A stretch of DNA of 19,141 bases from CAZCWX01 sp964502465 (GCA_964502465.1 CAZCWX010000250.1:1-19141); one strand, 5' to 3'. Shown: positions 6,792 through 15,233, counted from the first letter of the stretch. The notes: a model not told the origin generated them from the sequence alone. Numbers and translations: made by a program.

Positions 6792-9322
6792 TGAATATCT
6801 ATCAGTTGTTGGGGGAGATCTGTTTGGCTGAAGTACGCATTGCTGATCGCATCGGACAGTGTTCGTAAGAGATACCCTAGGCGGGCAAGCAACTGATCAA
6901 GATCCTCGCGCCGCTCCTGTCCAGCGGAAAAATGCACGAGCCTCCCGATATCAGCGAGGTGGAGTGAGGAGAGCGCTTCGATGATTAACCGTTCTTCAGC
7001 GCTCCGCTGCGGTGGTAGCACCTTCTTCGGCAGGCCAATCACATGTTCGTGCAAGCGAATGACCTGATAGGCAAGCGCTCGAGGATTGCTCTCATCAAGG
7101 AGGAGGAGGTCCAGGACGGCATCGCTTTGCGCCTGCGAGCGATAGCGACGGCGATAGGTACTCAGATTGTCAGTGACCGTTAACAACACCTCGTTGAGCA
7201 GCCCAGCGATCTCCAGGGTTGACATACACATCACGCGCAAGAGCGTGCTCATCAGCAGCCCGCGTTCAAGACGGCGACCAATATCGAGAAAGCGCCAGCC
7301 TTGGCCACGGCTCATTCGCTCTGTACTCAATCCGGCAAACGCTGCCAACTCGGTGATCAGCCGGTCGAGGATTTCGATGGTTTCGCTGAGCTGCCCCGGC
7401 TGCACGAGTCGGTGCGGCAAGCCCGAGATGACACGCCAGCTATCGTCAGATAAACGATCACGTACCGTTCGGGCGGCCTGCACCAGCGCGTTCACCGTGA
7501 AGCGGAGGCTGCCCGCTCGGCGGGTATCCAGGATGACAGCGAGCAGCTCTTGTTCAGGCGTGACGGATTGGCGGTCCACCTCCTCTCCAACAAACCCGGG
7601 ATATGTCCCAGTTTGCTGCGTGACCATCGACAGGAGGAGAGGCATAGACAGGTCCACTGCGATGGCTTCGCTATCCAGGAGACGTATCAGCACCTCGCGC
7701 AACAGGCGTGCATTATTCTCTGCACGCTCAGCATACCGCCCAAGCCAGAATAAATTCTCTGCTATGCGGCCAGGCACCTCACCACCACTCCGGGTCAACG
7801 GCAATGCCCGTCCAGCCGGCGCTAACAGGCTCACTTCCCTTTCCGGTTCAGACGCCAGCACCCAGGTGTCTTTGCTGATTCCCCCCCTCTGATTAGAGAC
7901 GATCCACGTATCCAAACTCGGCGAAACTCGAGCAAGTCCCCCTGGCATAACGACATAAGACCCATCTTGCCCCACCAGGAAGCTGCGCAATACCATCGGA
8001 CGTGGTGCTAACCGCTCGTCGATCAACACTGGCGTGGTCGAGAGGGCCACCTGTTCCTGCCCAACGTACAAATATGGCCGGGCACGGATTTGCTCAGCTA
8101 AGGCATCACGCTCCTGCATACTTAATTGGGCACCAAAGACAATGGCCGTACTCGGATGGGGAAAGATTGGTTTGATGACCAACTGATGCAGGTTCGCCAG
8201 GACGTATTCCCGCTCCTTGTCACTTCCACACCACCACGTAGCAACCGAAGGGAGGCGAAGATCTTCCCCCAAGAGATGTCTCGCTAACAACGGCAAGAAC
8301 GCCATCAGACCCGGGTTCTCCAACACCCCGCTGCCAAGCGGATTGACCATCGTCACATTGCCGAGACGCACGGCCTGCAACAACCCTGGGGTACCTAGCA
8401 GAGAATCACGGCGCAACTCGAGTGGGTCACAGAACATATCGTCCAGACGGCGGAGGATCACATCCACCGGCTGGAGTCCGTCGAGGGTCTTGAGCCAGAC
8501 TCGACCATCGCGCACCGTCAGATCTCCTCCTTGCACTAAGGCACAACCCAGGTAATTCGCCAGATAAGCATGCTCGAAATACGTTTCGCTCCCTGGTCCT
8601 GGAGTGAGCAACACGATACGCGGATTATCTTGGTGGTGCAGTGCCAGCGCAGCGAGCGTGGCACGTACAGCACGGAAAAACAGTGCGACGCGATGGACAT
8701 GCGAATCGCGGTAGAGGCTCGGAAAAATACGAGACAAGACGATGCGGTTTTCCAGCGCATACCCTGCCCCGGAGGGAGCCTGCGCGCGGTCGCCGATGAC
8801 CCAGATGCTTCCGTTCGGTGCACGGGCCAAGTCTGCGGCGTACAGCGGCAGTGCATACCCCGCAGGTGGACACATCCCGTGACAGGGAAGGAGAAAACCC
8901 GGATGTGCGTAGATCAACTCCGGTGGGAGCAAGCCTTTGTGAATCAGCGTTCGTGGGCCGTACAGATCAGCAAGCAGCAGGTTCAGTAGTTCGGCACGTT
9001 GGATCAGTCCTCGCTCAATGCTGTTCCACTCCTGGCTGGTCAACAACACAGGCACGATATCCAGCGGCCAGAACCGTTCTCCCCCCTCAGGATCGCCATA
9101 TACGTTGTAGGTCACGCCATTTTCTCGCAGCAGGCGGCGTGCTTCCTGATAACGGCGGCCTAACTCCGGTGATCCCAGCGCATCCAGAGAGCGGACTACA
9201 TACTCCCAGTGAGGACGTAACACCCCCGCTGCAGCCGCCATCTCGTCATACGAGTTTGTCAGCGGGCGGTAGGTATCGTAGAAACCGCTCTGGTCCGATA
9301 TGTGGGCAGCCTCAACACTCAT
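6788..9322 (-). CDS. Fusion of CPgrasp (DUF407) and alpha-E (DUF403) domains
   Basis: This 844-residue protein joins in one chain the two functions that are separate genes at 3014-5489. Residues about 20-490 are CPgrasp: 'GVTYNVYGDPEGGERFWPLD', 'APSGAGYALENRI', 'VILRRLDDMFCDPLELR' and 'NQRGGISKDTWVLAS'. Residues about 515-844 are alpha-E, starting 'GRIAENLFWLGRYAERAEN' and including 'GWRFLDIGRRLERG'. Compared with the stand-alone enzyme, the Glu-Asp-Asn metal site reads Gly-Asp-Arg and the glycine-rich loop after the conserved Lys is replaced by F-P-H-P-S-T-A. The two CPgrasps are therefore distinct subfamilies and may differ in activity. The ATG at 9322 overlaps the end of the DUF2126 gene by 11 bases and the stop overlaps the transglutaminase start. 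Confidence 0.92.
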   Translation of the reverse strand: MSVEAAHISDQSGFYDTYRPLTNSYDEMAAAAGVLRPHWEYVVRSLDALGSPELGRRYQEARRLLRENGVTYNVYGDPEGGERFWPLDIVPVLLTSQEWNSIERGLIQRAELLNLLLADLYGPRTLIHKGLLPPELIYAHPGFLLPCHGMCPPAGYALPLYAADLARAPNGSIWVIGDRAQAPSGAGYALENRIVLSRIFPSLYRDSHVHRVALFFRAVRATLAALALHHQDNPRIVLLTPGPGSETYFEHAYLANYLGCALVQGGDLTVRDGRVWLKTLDGLQPVDVILRRLDDMFCDPLELRRDSLLGTPGLLQAVRLGNVTMVNPLGSGVLENPGLMAFLPLLARHLLGEDLRLPSVATWWCGSDKEREYVLANLHQLVIKPIFPHPSTAIVFGAQLSMQERDALAEQIRARPYLYVGQEQVALSTTPVLIDERLAPRPMVLRSFLVGQDGSYVVMPGGLARVSPSLDTWIVSNQRGGISKDTWVLASEPEREVSLLAPAGRALPLTRSGGEVPGRIAENLFWLGRYAERAENNARLLREVLIRLLDSEAIAVDLSMPLLLSMVTQQTGTYPGFVGEEVDRQSVTPEQELLAVILDTRRAGSLRFTVNALVQAARTVRDRLSDDSWRVISGLPHRLVQPGQLSETIEILDRLITELAAFAGLSTERMSRGQGWRFLDIGRRLERGLLMSTLLRVMCMSTLEIAGLLNEVLLTVTDNLSTYRRRYRSQAQSDAVLDLLLLDESNPRALAYQVIRLHEHVIGLPKKVLPPQRSAEERLIIEALSSLHLADIGRLVHFSAGQERREDLDQLLARLGYLLRTLSDAISNAYFSQTDLPQQLIDIQ

Positions 9323-12300
9323 ACTGGCGACGCAGATCTAAAATATGAGGGAACTCTTGGTTCCGTTCTTCTCCTGGAGGTTGCATTGGCCCAGGCGTGT
9401 GGCCATACGGCCAGAACCGTGCAATACGGCGTGCCTCTGCCTCGTTGGCGTTGACCGGGAAGGCGTCATAGTGCCGTCCGCCAGGGTGCGCCACGTGGTA
9501 CGTACATCCACCAAGAGAACGGCCAACCCATGTATCCACAAGATCAAATACCAGTGGTGAATCTAGCAACAGTTTTGGATGTAAAGCCGAAGGCGGACGC
9601 CACGCTTTATAACGGACACCGGCGACGAACTCGCCGTGCGTCCCAGTCGGATGCAAGGGCACCCGGCGACCATTACACGCTACCACATGACGGCTATCAG
9701 TCATGCCACTGACCCTGACTTGCACCCGTTCCACTGATGAATCCACGTAGCGCGCCGTCCCACCTGCGGTCACGTCTTCTCCGAGCACGTGCCAAGGTTC
9801 AATTGCCATACGCAATTCGAGTTCGATGTCTCCTGCATGAATCACTCCGTACGGAGGGAAACGAAACTCGAAAAACGGCAGAAACCACTCGGGTTGGAGA
9901 GAATACCCAGCCTCCCGCAACTCACAAACGACCTCATGAAAATCTCGCCCCACATAATGGGGCAAGGTAAACTGATTATGGAGTTCCGTTCCCCAACGGA
10001 CCAGTTTTCGTTTATAGGGAGTTTTCCAAAAACGTGCAATGAGTGCCCGCAACAACAGCATTTGCACTACGCTCATATGCACATGAGGAGGCATCTCAAA
10101 AGCCCGCATTTCCACAACACCGAGGCGACCATTGGCACTGTCTGGCGAGTAGAGTTTGTCAATGCAAAACTCGGCACGATGCGTGTTACCGGTGACATCG
10201 ATCAACAGATTGCGTAACAGGCGGTCCACTAACCACGGAGCAGGCGTCTCCCCCTGAGGCAACTGCTGAAAAGCAACTTCGAGTTCATACAGACTGTCAT
10301 GGCGTGCCTCGTCAACCCGTGGGGCCTGGCTCGTCGGGCCAACGAATAGCCCAGAAAAAAGGTACGACAAACTCGGATGATGTTGCCAATAGGTGATGAG
10401 ACTTTGCAACAATTCTGGACGGCGCAGGATAGGACTATCGGCTGGCGTGGGACCACCGATGGTCATATGGTTGCCGCCTCCCGTACCAGTATGACGACCG
10501 TCAAGCATGAATTTCTCTGTCCCTAGCCGAGTGAGATGCGCCTCCTCATGCAAGATCGTGGTATTGTAGACGAGTTCGCTCCAGTTATACGCAGGCTGAA
10601 TATTGACCTCGATGACGCCTGGGTCAGGCGTGACAGAGAAATGCAGCAATCGCCAGTCTGGGGGTGGTGGATACCCTTCAATGCAGATTGACAGTTGCAA
10701 ATCCGCTGCAGTCAACTCCACAGAAGCAATGAGATCAAGAAAATGCTCCAGGCGCGCAACAGGAGGCAAGAACACATACAAGCGACCGTCACGTGGCTCT
10801 ACGCATAAGGCGGTATGTAGAAGCCCAGCAGGAGCAGACACAGCGTCTTTCAGCACAGTCTGTTCCCGCATTCGGTGGCGCCCAGCACCTTCCGCAATAA
10901 ACTGGCTATAGCGCTCTGCTACCATCCTGGCGAAGTCACCAAGAACAGGGCGCGGTTCGAAGAGCGAGGGTTCTGCTTCGAGTTCCTTGTCTTCCAGAGC
11001 ATCCCACGGCAAGGAATTCAGCGGCAAGCGATAGCCCATGGGAGAGTCACCCGGCACTAAGAACATATGCCCACGACGAAAAGGCCAGTGGCAGCTCCGC
11101 CACGAGCCAGGGATTCCCTCTTCTTGCCATTTGAGCGGGAAGACGTAGCCAGCGACGTTCCCTAATCCCTGATCCAAGAGCTTTGCCAGGCGACGGCGCG
11201 CGTCGGCATCTTTGAAGTCGTGTTTCAGGGGGTCCACATTCATAGGCAGCGCCCCTTCCTGCCACAAATAGTACACCACGTCTTCGTACCCAGGTAACGC
11301 GAACTCGGCTTCGACCCCCAAGCGGGGAGCCAAGGCACGGATGAAACGTTCCGCTTCCTTCGGTCCGTACCCATAATTACAGTCTTCATCGGCAAGCAGT
11401 TCCATGTTCCGCCAGACGGGAACACCATCTCGACGCCAGAAACAGGCAAGTGCCCAACGCGGTAACGATTCCCCTGGATACCATTTCCCCTGTCCGTACT
11501 GCAGCAGACTGCCTGGGGCGAACCGTTCTTTAAGACGGTGGAGGAGAACACCAGCAAGCTTTCTTTTATTGGAACCCATAGCAGCGGTGTTCCATTCAGC
11601 ACCGTCCATATCATCAATGGAAACGAAAGTCGGCTCGCCGCCCATGGTGAGCCGGACATCGCCGGCCTCCAATTCTGTATCGACTGCCTGCCCTAAGGCT
11701 TCAATCGCTTGCCACTGTTCTTCGGTGTACGGTTTGGTGACCCGCGGATCTTCATGAATCCGTGTCACTGTCATGTGGAACTGAAAATCGACCGTGCACT
11801 CGTCCGCGTAACCGGTAACCGGCGCCGCACTCACCGGGTCAGGCGTGCATGCGAGCGGGATATGCCCTTCTCCAGCAAAGAGCCCTGACGTCGCATCGAG
11901 CCCCAACCACCCTGCTCCAGGCACGAACACCTCGGCCCAGGCGTGCAGGTCAGTAAAGTCCGCTTCAGGACCAGATGGTCCATCAAGCGCTTTCACGTCG
12001 GCGGTCAGTTGGACCAAATAACCAGAGACAAAGCGCGCGGCCAAACCAAGATGACGCAGAATCTGCACGAGGAGCCAACCAGAATCGCGACACGACCCAC
12101 GACCAAGCGTAAGCGTTTCTTCACACGGCTGGACACCGGGTTCCATACGAATGATGTACTCGACGTCTTGCTGGACACGCTGGTTGAGCGCCACAAGAAA
12201 CGGCACGATGTGTTGTTCAGAAAGGTCTATGTTCGTTAACCATTCTCGCAATCGCGGACCGTTTTCCTTGATCTCCAGGTACGGACCGAGTTCCTTGTAG

Positions 12301-12629
12301 AGCTGCGAACCGTACTGAAAAGGAAAGTGTTCGGCATCCTCGTCTACAAAGAAATCGAACGGATTGATGACCGTCATGTCCGCAATCACGTCTACCTCAA
12401 TCGCAAGCTCCCACGTTTTCTCTGGAAAAACAAAGCGGGCGAGATAGTTGCCGAACGGATCTTGCTGCCAGTTGAGAAACTGGTTTTCCGGTCGCACCTT
12501 CAGCGAATAGGCACGAATCGGTGTACGGCAATGCGGAGCCGGTCGTAACCGTATAATATGTGGAGATAATGAGACTGGACGGTCGTAACGGTAGGTAGTC
12601 TGATGATTGAGCGCCACACGAATCGCCAT
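9312..12629 (-). CDS. Transglutaminase-like domain fused to DUF2126 (COG4196)
   Basis: This 1105-residue protein has an N-terminal transglutaminase beta domain (residues about 1-90), a transglutaminase core with Cys180 (G-R-G-S-C-R-D-S), His229 (D-L-H-A-W-A) and Asp245 (G-L-D-A-T-S), and a long DUF2126 region from about 310 to the end. DUF2126 landmarks include 'LTMGGEPTFVSIDDMDG', 'GKWYPGESLPRWAL', 'NIQPAYNWSEL' and 'GRHTGTGGGNHMTIGG'. The family, known for amidoligase-type neighbourhoods, probably binds and modifies a peptide-like substrate; the exact reaction is unknown. The ATG at 12629 has an AAGGA site about seven bases upstream. This is the first gene of a three-gene minus-strand operon with overlapping ends. 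No frameshifts are seen over its length. Confidence 0.93.
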   Translation of the reverse strand: MAIRVALNHQTTYRYDRPVSLSPHIIRLRPAPHCRTPIRAYSLKVRPENQFLNWQQDPFGNYLARFVFPEKTWELAIEVDVIADMTVINPFDFFVDEDAEHFPFQYGSQLYKELGPYLEIKENGPRLREWLTNIDLSEQHIVPFLVALNQRVQQDVEYIIRMEPGVQPCEETLTLGRGSCRDSGWLLVQILRHLGLAARFVSGYLVQLTADVKALDGPSGPEADFTDLHAWAEVFVPGAGWLGLDATSGLFAGEGHIPLACTPDPVSAAPVTGYADECTVDFQFHMTVTRIHEDPRVTKPYTEEQWQAIEALGQAVDTELEAGDVRLTMGGEPTFVSIDDMDGAEWNTAAMGSNKRKLAGVLLHRLKERFAPGSLLQYGQGKWYPGESLPRWALACFWRRDGVPVWRNMELLADEDCNYGYGPKEAERFIRALAPRLGVEAEFALPGYEDVVYYLWQEGALPMNVDPLKHDFKDADARRRLAKLLDQGLGNVAGYVFPLKWQEEGIPGSWRSCHWPFRRGHMFLVPGDSPMGYRLPLNSLPWDALEDKELEAEPSLFEPRPVLGDFARMVAERYSQFIAEGAGRHRMREQTVLKDAVSAPAGLLHTALCVEPRDGRLYVFLPPVARLEHFLDLIASVELTAADLQLSICIEGYPPPPDWRLLHFSVTPDPGVIEVNIQPAYNWSELVYNTTILHEEAHLTRLGTEKFMLDGRHTGTGGGNHMTIGGPTPADSPILRRPELLQSLITYWQHHPSLSYLFSGLFVGPTSQAPRVDEARHDSLYELEVAFQQLPQGETPAPWLVDRLLRNLLIDVTGNTHRAEFCIDKLYSPDSANGRLGVVEMRAFEMPPHVHMSVVQMLLLRALIARFWKTPYKRKLVRWGTELHNQFTLPHYVGRDFHEVVCELREAGYSLQPEWFLPFFEFRFPPYGVIHAGDIELELRMAIEPWHVLGEDVTAGGTARYVDSSVERVQVRVSGMTDSRHVVACNGRRVPLHPTGTHGEFVAGVRYKAWRPPSALHPKLLLDSPLVFDLVDTWVGRSLGGCTYHVAHPGGRHYDAFPVNANEAEARRIARFWPYGHTPGPMQPPGEERNQEFPHILDLRRQYEC

Positions 12630-13040
12630 AGGGGGTTCCTTTGTCCGAGAGCACGGATGAAATAGCGAAAATGCTTAACTGTCTACGGGGTTTTGCGCAA
12701 GAAGCATTCCTTCTGTGCATCCGCGCTTCGCAATCCCGATAATGACGAGAGAGCGCCTTGGAGAAAGCACAGGCAAGGAAAACGGTAAGGATATCTACAG
12801 AAGAGCTACGCCAACAAGCCAATTTCTGGTGAGAGAAACGGCAGGCAAGGAGCAATTTGCTGCTGGAAAAACAGGCAGGGAAGCAAGACAGAGAAAGGAG
12901 ACAGAGACTGCCCCGTCCTTTTCTGTCCTATATTTCTGTCCCTTATTATCAGGAGTAGTATCGAGTCTCCACTCAAATTATGCGCCATAGGAGTCCTTCG
13001 ACTTCACTGCCTACGGCGGTGCTCTCTTCTGCTCCCATCG
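12630..13040. other. 411-base gap without a convincing gene; leader of the DUF2126 operon and an imperfect repeat
   Basis: Short open frames exist on both strands but have no Shine-Dalgarno sites, no recognisable protein features and run through low-complexity DNA. The left end must hold the promoter of the DUF2126 operon, but I could not find a convincing -35/-10 pair. The middle (12887-12948) has a purine-rich run followed by a pyrimidine-rich run. Confidence 0.5.
12887..12948. repeat. Purine/pyrimidine imperfect inverted repeat, second copy
   Basis: A GACAGAGAAAGGAGACAGAGA-type run is followed, after a C-rich centre, by TTTTCTGTCC and TTTCTGTCCC. The design and motif resemble 1373-1422: purine arm with GACAGAG, GC-rich centre, pyrimidine arm with CTGTC and then TTA. 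The copies are not identical, so common origin is possible but not shown. Confidence 0.4.
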
Positions 13041-13511
13041 TCACTCGGCAGGCAGGATCGTCACGCTGAGTTTGTACTCGATACTGTCTTTCAGCAGCCC
13101 TTTGACGTAGCACCCTTTTTCGGCTCGTTCGACAATGATGCGTACTTTCTCCTCTGGTGCACTGCTGTGGACAGTGAGGGTGACATCGATAGTTTTGACA
13201 AAGCCTTTTTCGTTGGCCTGAGCAGAAGCAGAAGCAGAAGCAATGGGCACCTGACGAGCACGGGCGGTGATCTGCAAGGAGATCAGTAAACAGCCACACA
13301 GTGCACCGAGAAACGCGGTGACTGGATCAGGCGCGGTCCCGTGTCCACCCATCGCTTCCGGCTCGTCCAACGTCCAAGCCAATTGTCCAGCCTGAACGTG
13401 CACGAGTGCTAAATCGCTGCCTATGGTTGCAACTGTGTACCGGAACCCACCGTCAATAGGAAGCTCTTGCGGTTTAATGCTGGATATCCTCGTCAGCCGA
13501 ACGCACGACAA
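13041..13511 (-). CDS. OsmC/Ohr-family thiol peroxidase-like protein
   Basis: This protein of 156 residues resembles OsmC, a family that reduces organic hydroperoxides with a pair of cysteines. Cys74 in 'FLGALCGCLLISL' and Cys134 in E-K-G-C-Y-V-K fall where the family's two active cysteines lie; the 'GGHGTAPDPVTAFLGAL' run is the usual lead into the first. An 'ASASASAQ' stretch at 91-98 is encoded by a six-base repeat (13221-13238). The start is uncertain: an in-frame stop lies just upstream, leaving a TTG at 13511 (with AGAGAGG before it) as the best choice. This TTG lies inside the preceding small gene, overlapping it by 38 bases, so the two are probably translated in a coupled way. Confidence 0.75.
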   Translation of the reverse strand: MSCVRLTRISSIKPQELPIDGGFRYTVATIGSDLALVHVQAGQLAWTLDEPEAMGGHGTAPDPVTAFLGALCGCLLISLQITARARQVPIASASASAQANEKGFVKTIDVTLTVHSSAPEEKVRIIVERAEKGCYVKGLLKDSIEYKLSVTILPAE

Positions 13512-13653
13512 GCCTCTCTGTCATGCGCTCGATACGGTCCAATATCCTGACCATAATGAGATGGTTCTCGCTTTGCACCTTAAATGACTGCTGTGTGGTG
13601 TACACAGACCACACAATCATTCCGGCAATAACCACAAAACCAATGATCTCCAT
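13474..13653 (-). CDS. Small single-pass membrane protein, 59 residues
   Basis: An ATG at 13653 with AGAGG six bases upstream opens a 59-codon frame. Residues 3-18 ('IIGFVVIAGMIVWSVY') form one transmembrane helix; the rest is a charged, helix-prone tail ('RILDRIERMTERLVVRSADE') that would lie in the cytoplasm or periplasm and could form a coiled coil. It lies between the CcdA-TlpA gene and the OsmC gene on the same strand, and its 3' end overlaps the OsmC start. I do not recognise a family. The good ribosome site, the clean helix and tail, and tight spacing argue that it is real. Confidence 0.6.
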   Translation of the reverse strand: MEIIGFVVIAGMIVWSVYTTQQSFKVQSENHLIMVRILDRIERMTERLVVRSADEDIQH

Positions 13654-13672
13654 ATATAGCCTCTATAGAAGA

Positions 13673-13687
13673 GAGGGGACTCCCCTC
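13673..13687 (-). other. Small hairpin between CcdA-TlpA and the small membrane gene
   Basis: GAGGGG and CCCCTC arms close on three bases. It follows the CcdA-TlpA stop by about 30 bases. There is no T-run after it, so it is not a typical terminator; it could instead tune expression or protect RNA between the two genes. Confidence 0.35.
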
Positions 13688-13718
13688 GCCACGGTGAGGA
13701 AACCACGCTGCACCTCGG

Positions 13719-14975
13719 CTATCCGTCTTTGTACGACACCCCTTCAGGTCGTGGCGGTTCTTGTGACGCAGGGGCAGGACCGAGTATCGCCTGTAATTCC
13801 TGTTCGAGTTTCTCTTCTGAAACGAAACCAGTGAATGCGCGCTTCACTTTGCCATCTGCCGAGAAGAGAAAGCTGCTGGGGAGAGCAAAGACCTGATAGC
13901 GCAAGCCAATTTCACTGGAAGGATCCCTTCCCACCGCATAGGGGATACGATACTGCTTGGCAAAGTCCTTCACTCCCTCTTCTTCGCTCTGAATGGCGAC
14001 GCCAATGACGGAGAACCCCAGGCTTTTGTACTTGTTATACACACGTATCAATGCTGGTGTCTCGACAACGCACGGTCCACACCACGGCGCCCAGAAATTG
14101 ACTAGCACGACTTTCCCCAGGTAATCCGAAAGCTTGACCTGCTCGCCGTCAACCGACGTCAGCGTAAAGTCATAATCTCCATATGCGCTTAGTGTCTTCG
14201 CGGATTCCGCGGCGACCGCTGGATTCACCGGCGCAGGCCGGGTTTCCAGTGTGAGCAATTCTTCGGGGTTGAGGAACATGAGCCGGGAAGAAATCCACGA
14301 TATCTTGTCGGTGAAGATCAGGACCCCCACACAGACGAGCAATACCCCACTCACCACTTCAACCTGGCGAAGGTATTTTTTCGCGCCCTTGAACAGCGAG
14401 AGGAAGCCGTTCAGGAATGCAGCAGACAAGATGAACGGAATCCCCAGCCCGAGCGAATAGACTGCCAGCAGCAGCACTCCATGAGTAAGGGTCTCACTAG
14501 TCGCAGCGAGCGCGAGAATACCCGCGAGGATCGGCCCAACACAGGGGGTCCAACCGAAGGCAAAGAACACCCCTGCCACAAAGGCCCGGATTATCCCAGG
14601 TTCAGTCGGCTCGCCCGACAGGCGTTTATCGCGTAATAAGGCGGGAATCGGTAACAGGCCGGCAAGATGCAACCCCAGGATCACGATGCCAATACCAGCC
14701 ACACTCTTTAATATGCCCAGATTTGCTCGCAGCAACGAACCAAGGGCTGAGGCTGACGCACCAAGGCCGATAAAAACCAGTGAAAACCCGAGGACAAAAG
14801 GCAGACTTTTGATAATAGCGCTGGCGACTAAGCCTGACCGGTGCTGCCGGTCGGTGAGTTGCTCAAAGCTCATCCCCGTAATAAACGTGAGATACCCTGG
14901 CACAATAGGCAAAACGCAGGGCGAGGCAAACGATAAAAAGCCAGCCAACAGTGCAATACTAAATCCGATCTCCAT
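13719..14975 (-). CDS. CcdA-type membrane electron carrier fused to a TlpA-like thioredoxin
   Basis: This 418-residue protein has two parts. Residues 1-225 are a CcdA/DsbD membrane domain with about six hydrophobic helices and the redox cysteines Cys20 (A-S-P-C-V-L-P) and Cys145 (W-T-P-C-V-G-P), which pass electrons from cytoplasmic thioredoxin across the inner membrane. Residues about 262-400 are a TlpA/ResA-like thioredoxin domain with W-C-G-P-C (Cys299, Cys302) and the cis-proline Pro366, placed to act in the periplasm. The chain thus combines carrier and periplasmic reductase, supplying reducing power for cytochrome c maturation or peroxidases. ATG 14975 has AAGGAGG 12 bases upstream. A tRNA-Ser lies 83 bases upstream on the same strand. 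Confidence 0.92.
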   Translation of the reverse strand: MEIGFSIALLAGFLSFASPCVLPIVPGYLTFITGMSFEQLTDRQHRSGLVASAIIKSLPFVLGFSLVFIGLGASASALGSLLRANLGILKSVAGIGIVILGLHLAGLLPIPALLRDKRLSGEPTEPGIIRAFVAGVFFAFGWTPCVGPILAGILALAATSETLTHGVLLLAVYSLGLGIPFILSAAFLNGFLSLFKGAKKYLRQVEVVSGVLLVCVGVLIFTDKISWISSRLMFLNPEELLTLETRPAPVNPAVAAESAKTLSAYGDYDFTLTSVDGEQVKLSDYLGKVVLVNFWAPWCGPCVVETPALIRVYNKYKSLGFSVIGVAIQSEEEGVKDFAKQYRIPYAVGRDPSSEIGLRYQVFALPSSFLFSADGKVKRAFTGFVSEEKLEQELQAILGPAPASQEPPRPEGVSYKDG

Positions 14976-15058
14976 AACTCTGAGCGCCCTCCTTCTGGAA
15001 GATAAACCTCCGAAAGTGCGGCCGCGTTCCCACGCAATTCAACGGCAACGACTACACG

Positions 15059-15145
15059 CGGAGAGGGGGGGATTCGAACCCCCGATGCCCGAAGGCATAC
15101 ACGATTTCGAGTCGTGCGCAATCAACCGAGCTCTGCCACCTCTCC
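15059..15145 (-). tRNA. tRNA-Ser (anticodon CGA)
   Basis: The minus strand folds as a class II tRNA. The acceptor arm is GGAGAGG (15145-15139) with CCTCTCC (15066-15060); the anticodon arm CACGA / TCGTG closes the loop C-T-C-G-A-A-A, giving anticodon CGA for codon UCG. The long variable arm is TGCC-TTCG-GGCA and the T arm is GGGGG-TTCGAAT-CCCCC. The discriminator base is G. The 3' CCA is not encoded (next bases are CGT) and must be added by the CCA enzyme. It is not tRNA-Sec, which would carry UCA. Confidence 0.95.
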
Positions 15146-15156
15146 TCAGGAAATTT

Positions 15157-15185
15157 ACTATAAGGTAGCTTGTCCTGAAGGACAA
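15157..15185 (-). promoter_or_regulatory. Promoter of the tRNA-Ser gene
   Basis: Reading the minus strand, TTGTCC (15185-15180) and TATAGT (15162-15157) are separated by exactly 17 bases, and the mature tRNA starts 12 bases after the -10. This is a good sigma-70-type promoter. The -35 is embedded in a perfect palindrome (CTTGTCCT-GA-AGGACAAG on the plus strand, 15169-15186). Confidence 0.65.
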
Positions 15186-15233
15186 GGGAACCTACCATAA
15201 ATGGAAGCCACTCCGCAGAAGAAAGGGCCGCGT

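Noticed and set aside
12715..12755. Possible decayed copy of the GTCATTGCGAG repeat (CGCTTCGCAATC and AATGACGAG)
   Set aside because: Only short pieces match, in altered order and without arms; chance cannot be excluded.
12715..12990. Small plus-strand frame in the gap before the DUF2126 operon
   Set aside because: No ribosome site, low-complexity composition from the purine tract, no protein features.
15059..15145. tRNA-Sec, tempting because of the nearby selenoprotein
   Set aside because: The anticodon is CGA, not UCA, and the seven-pair acceptor and ordinary T arm fit tRNA-Ser.
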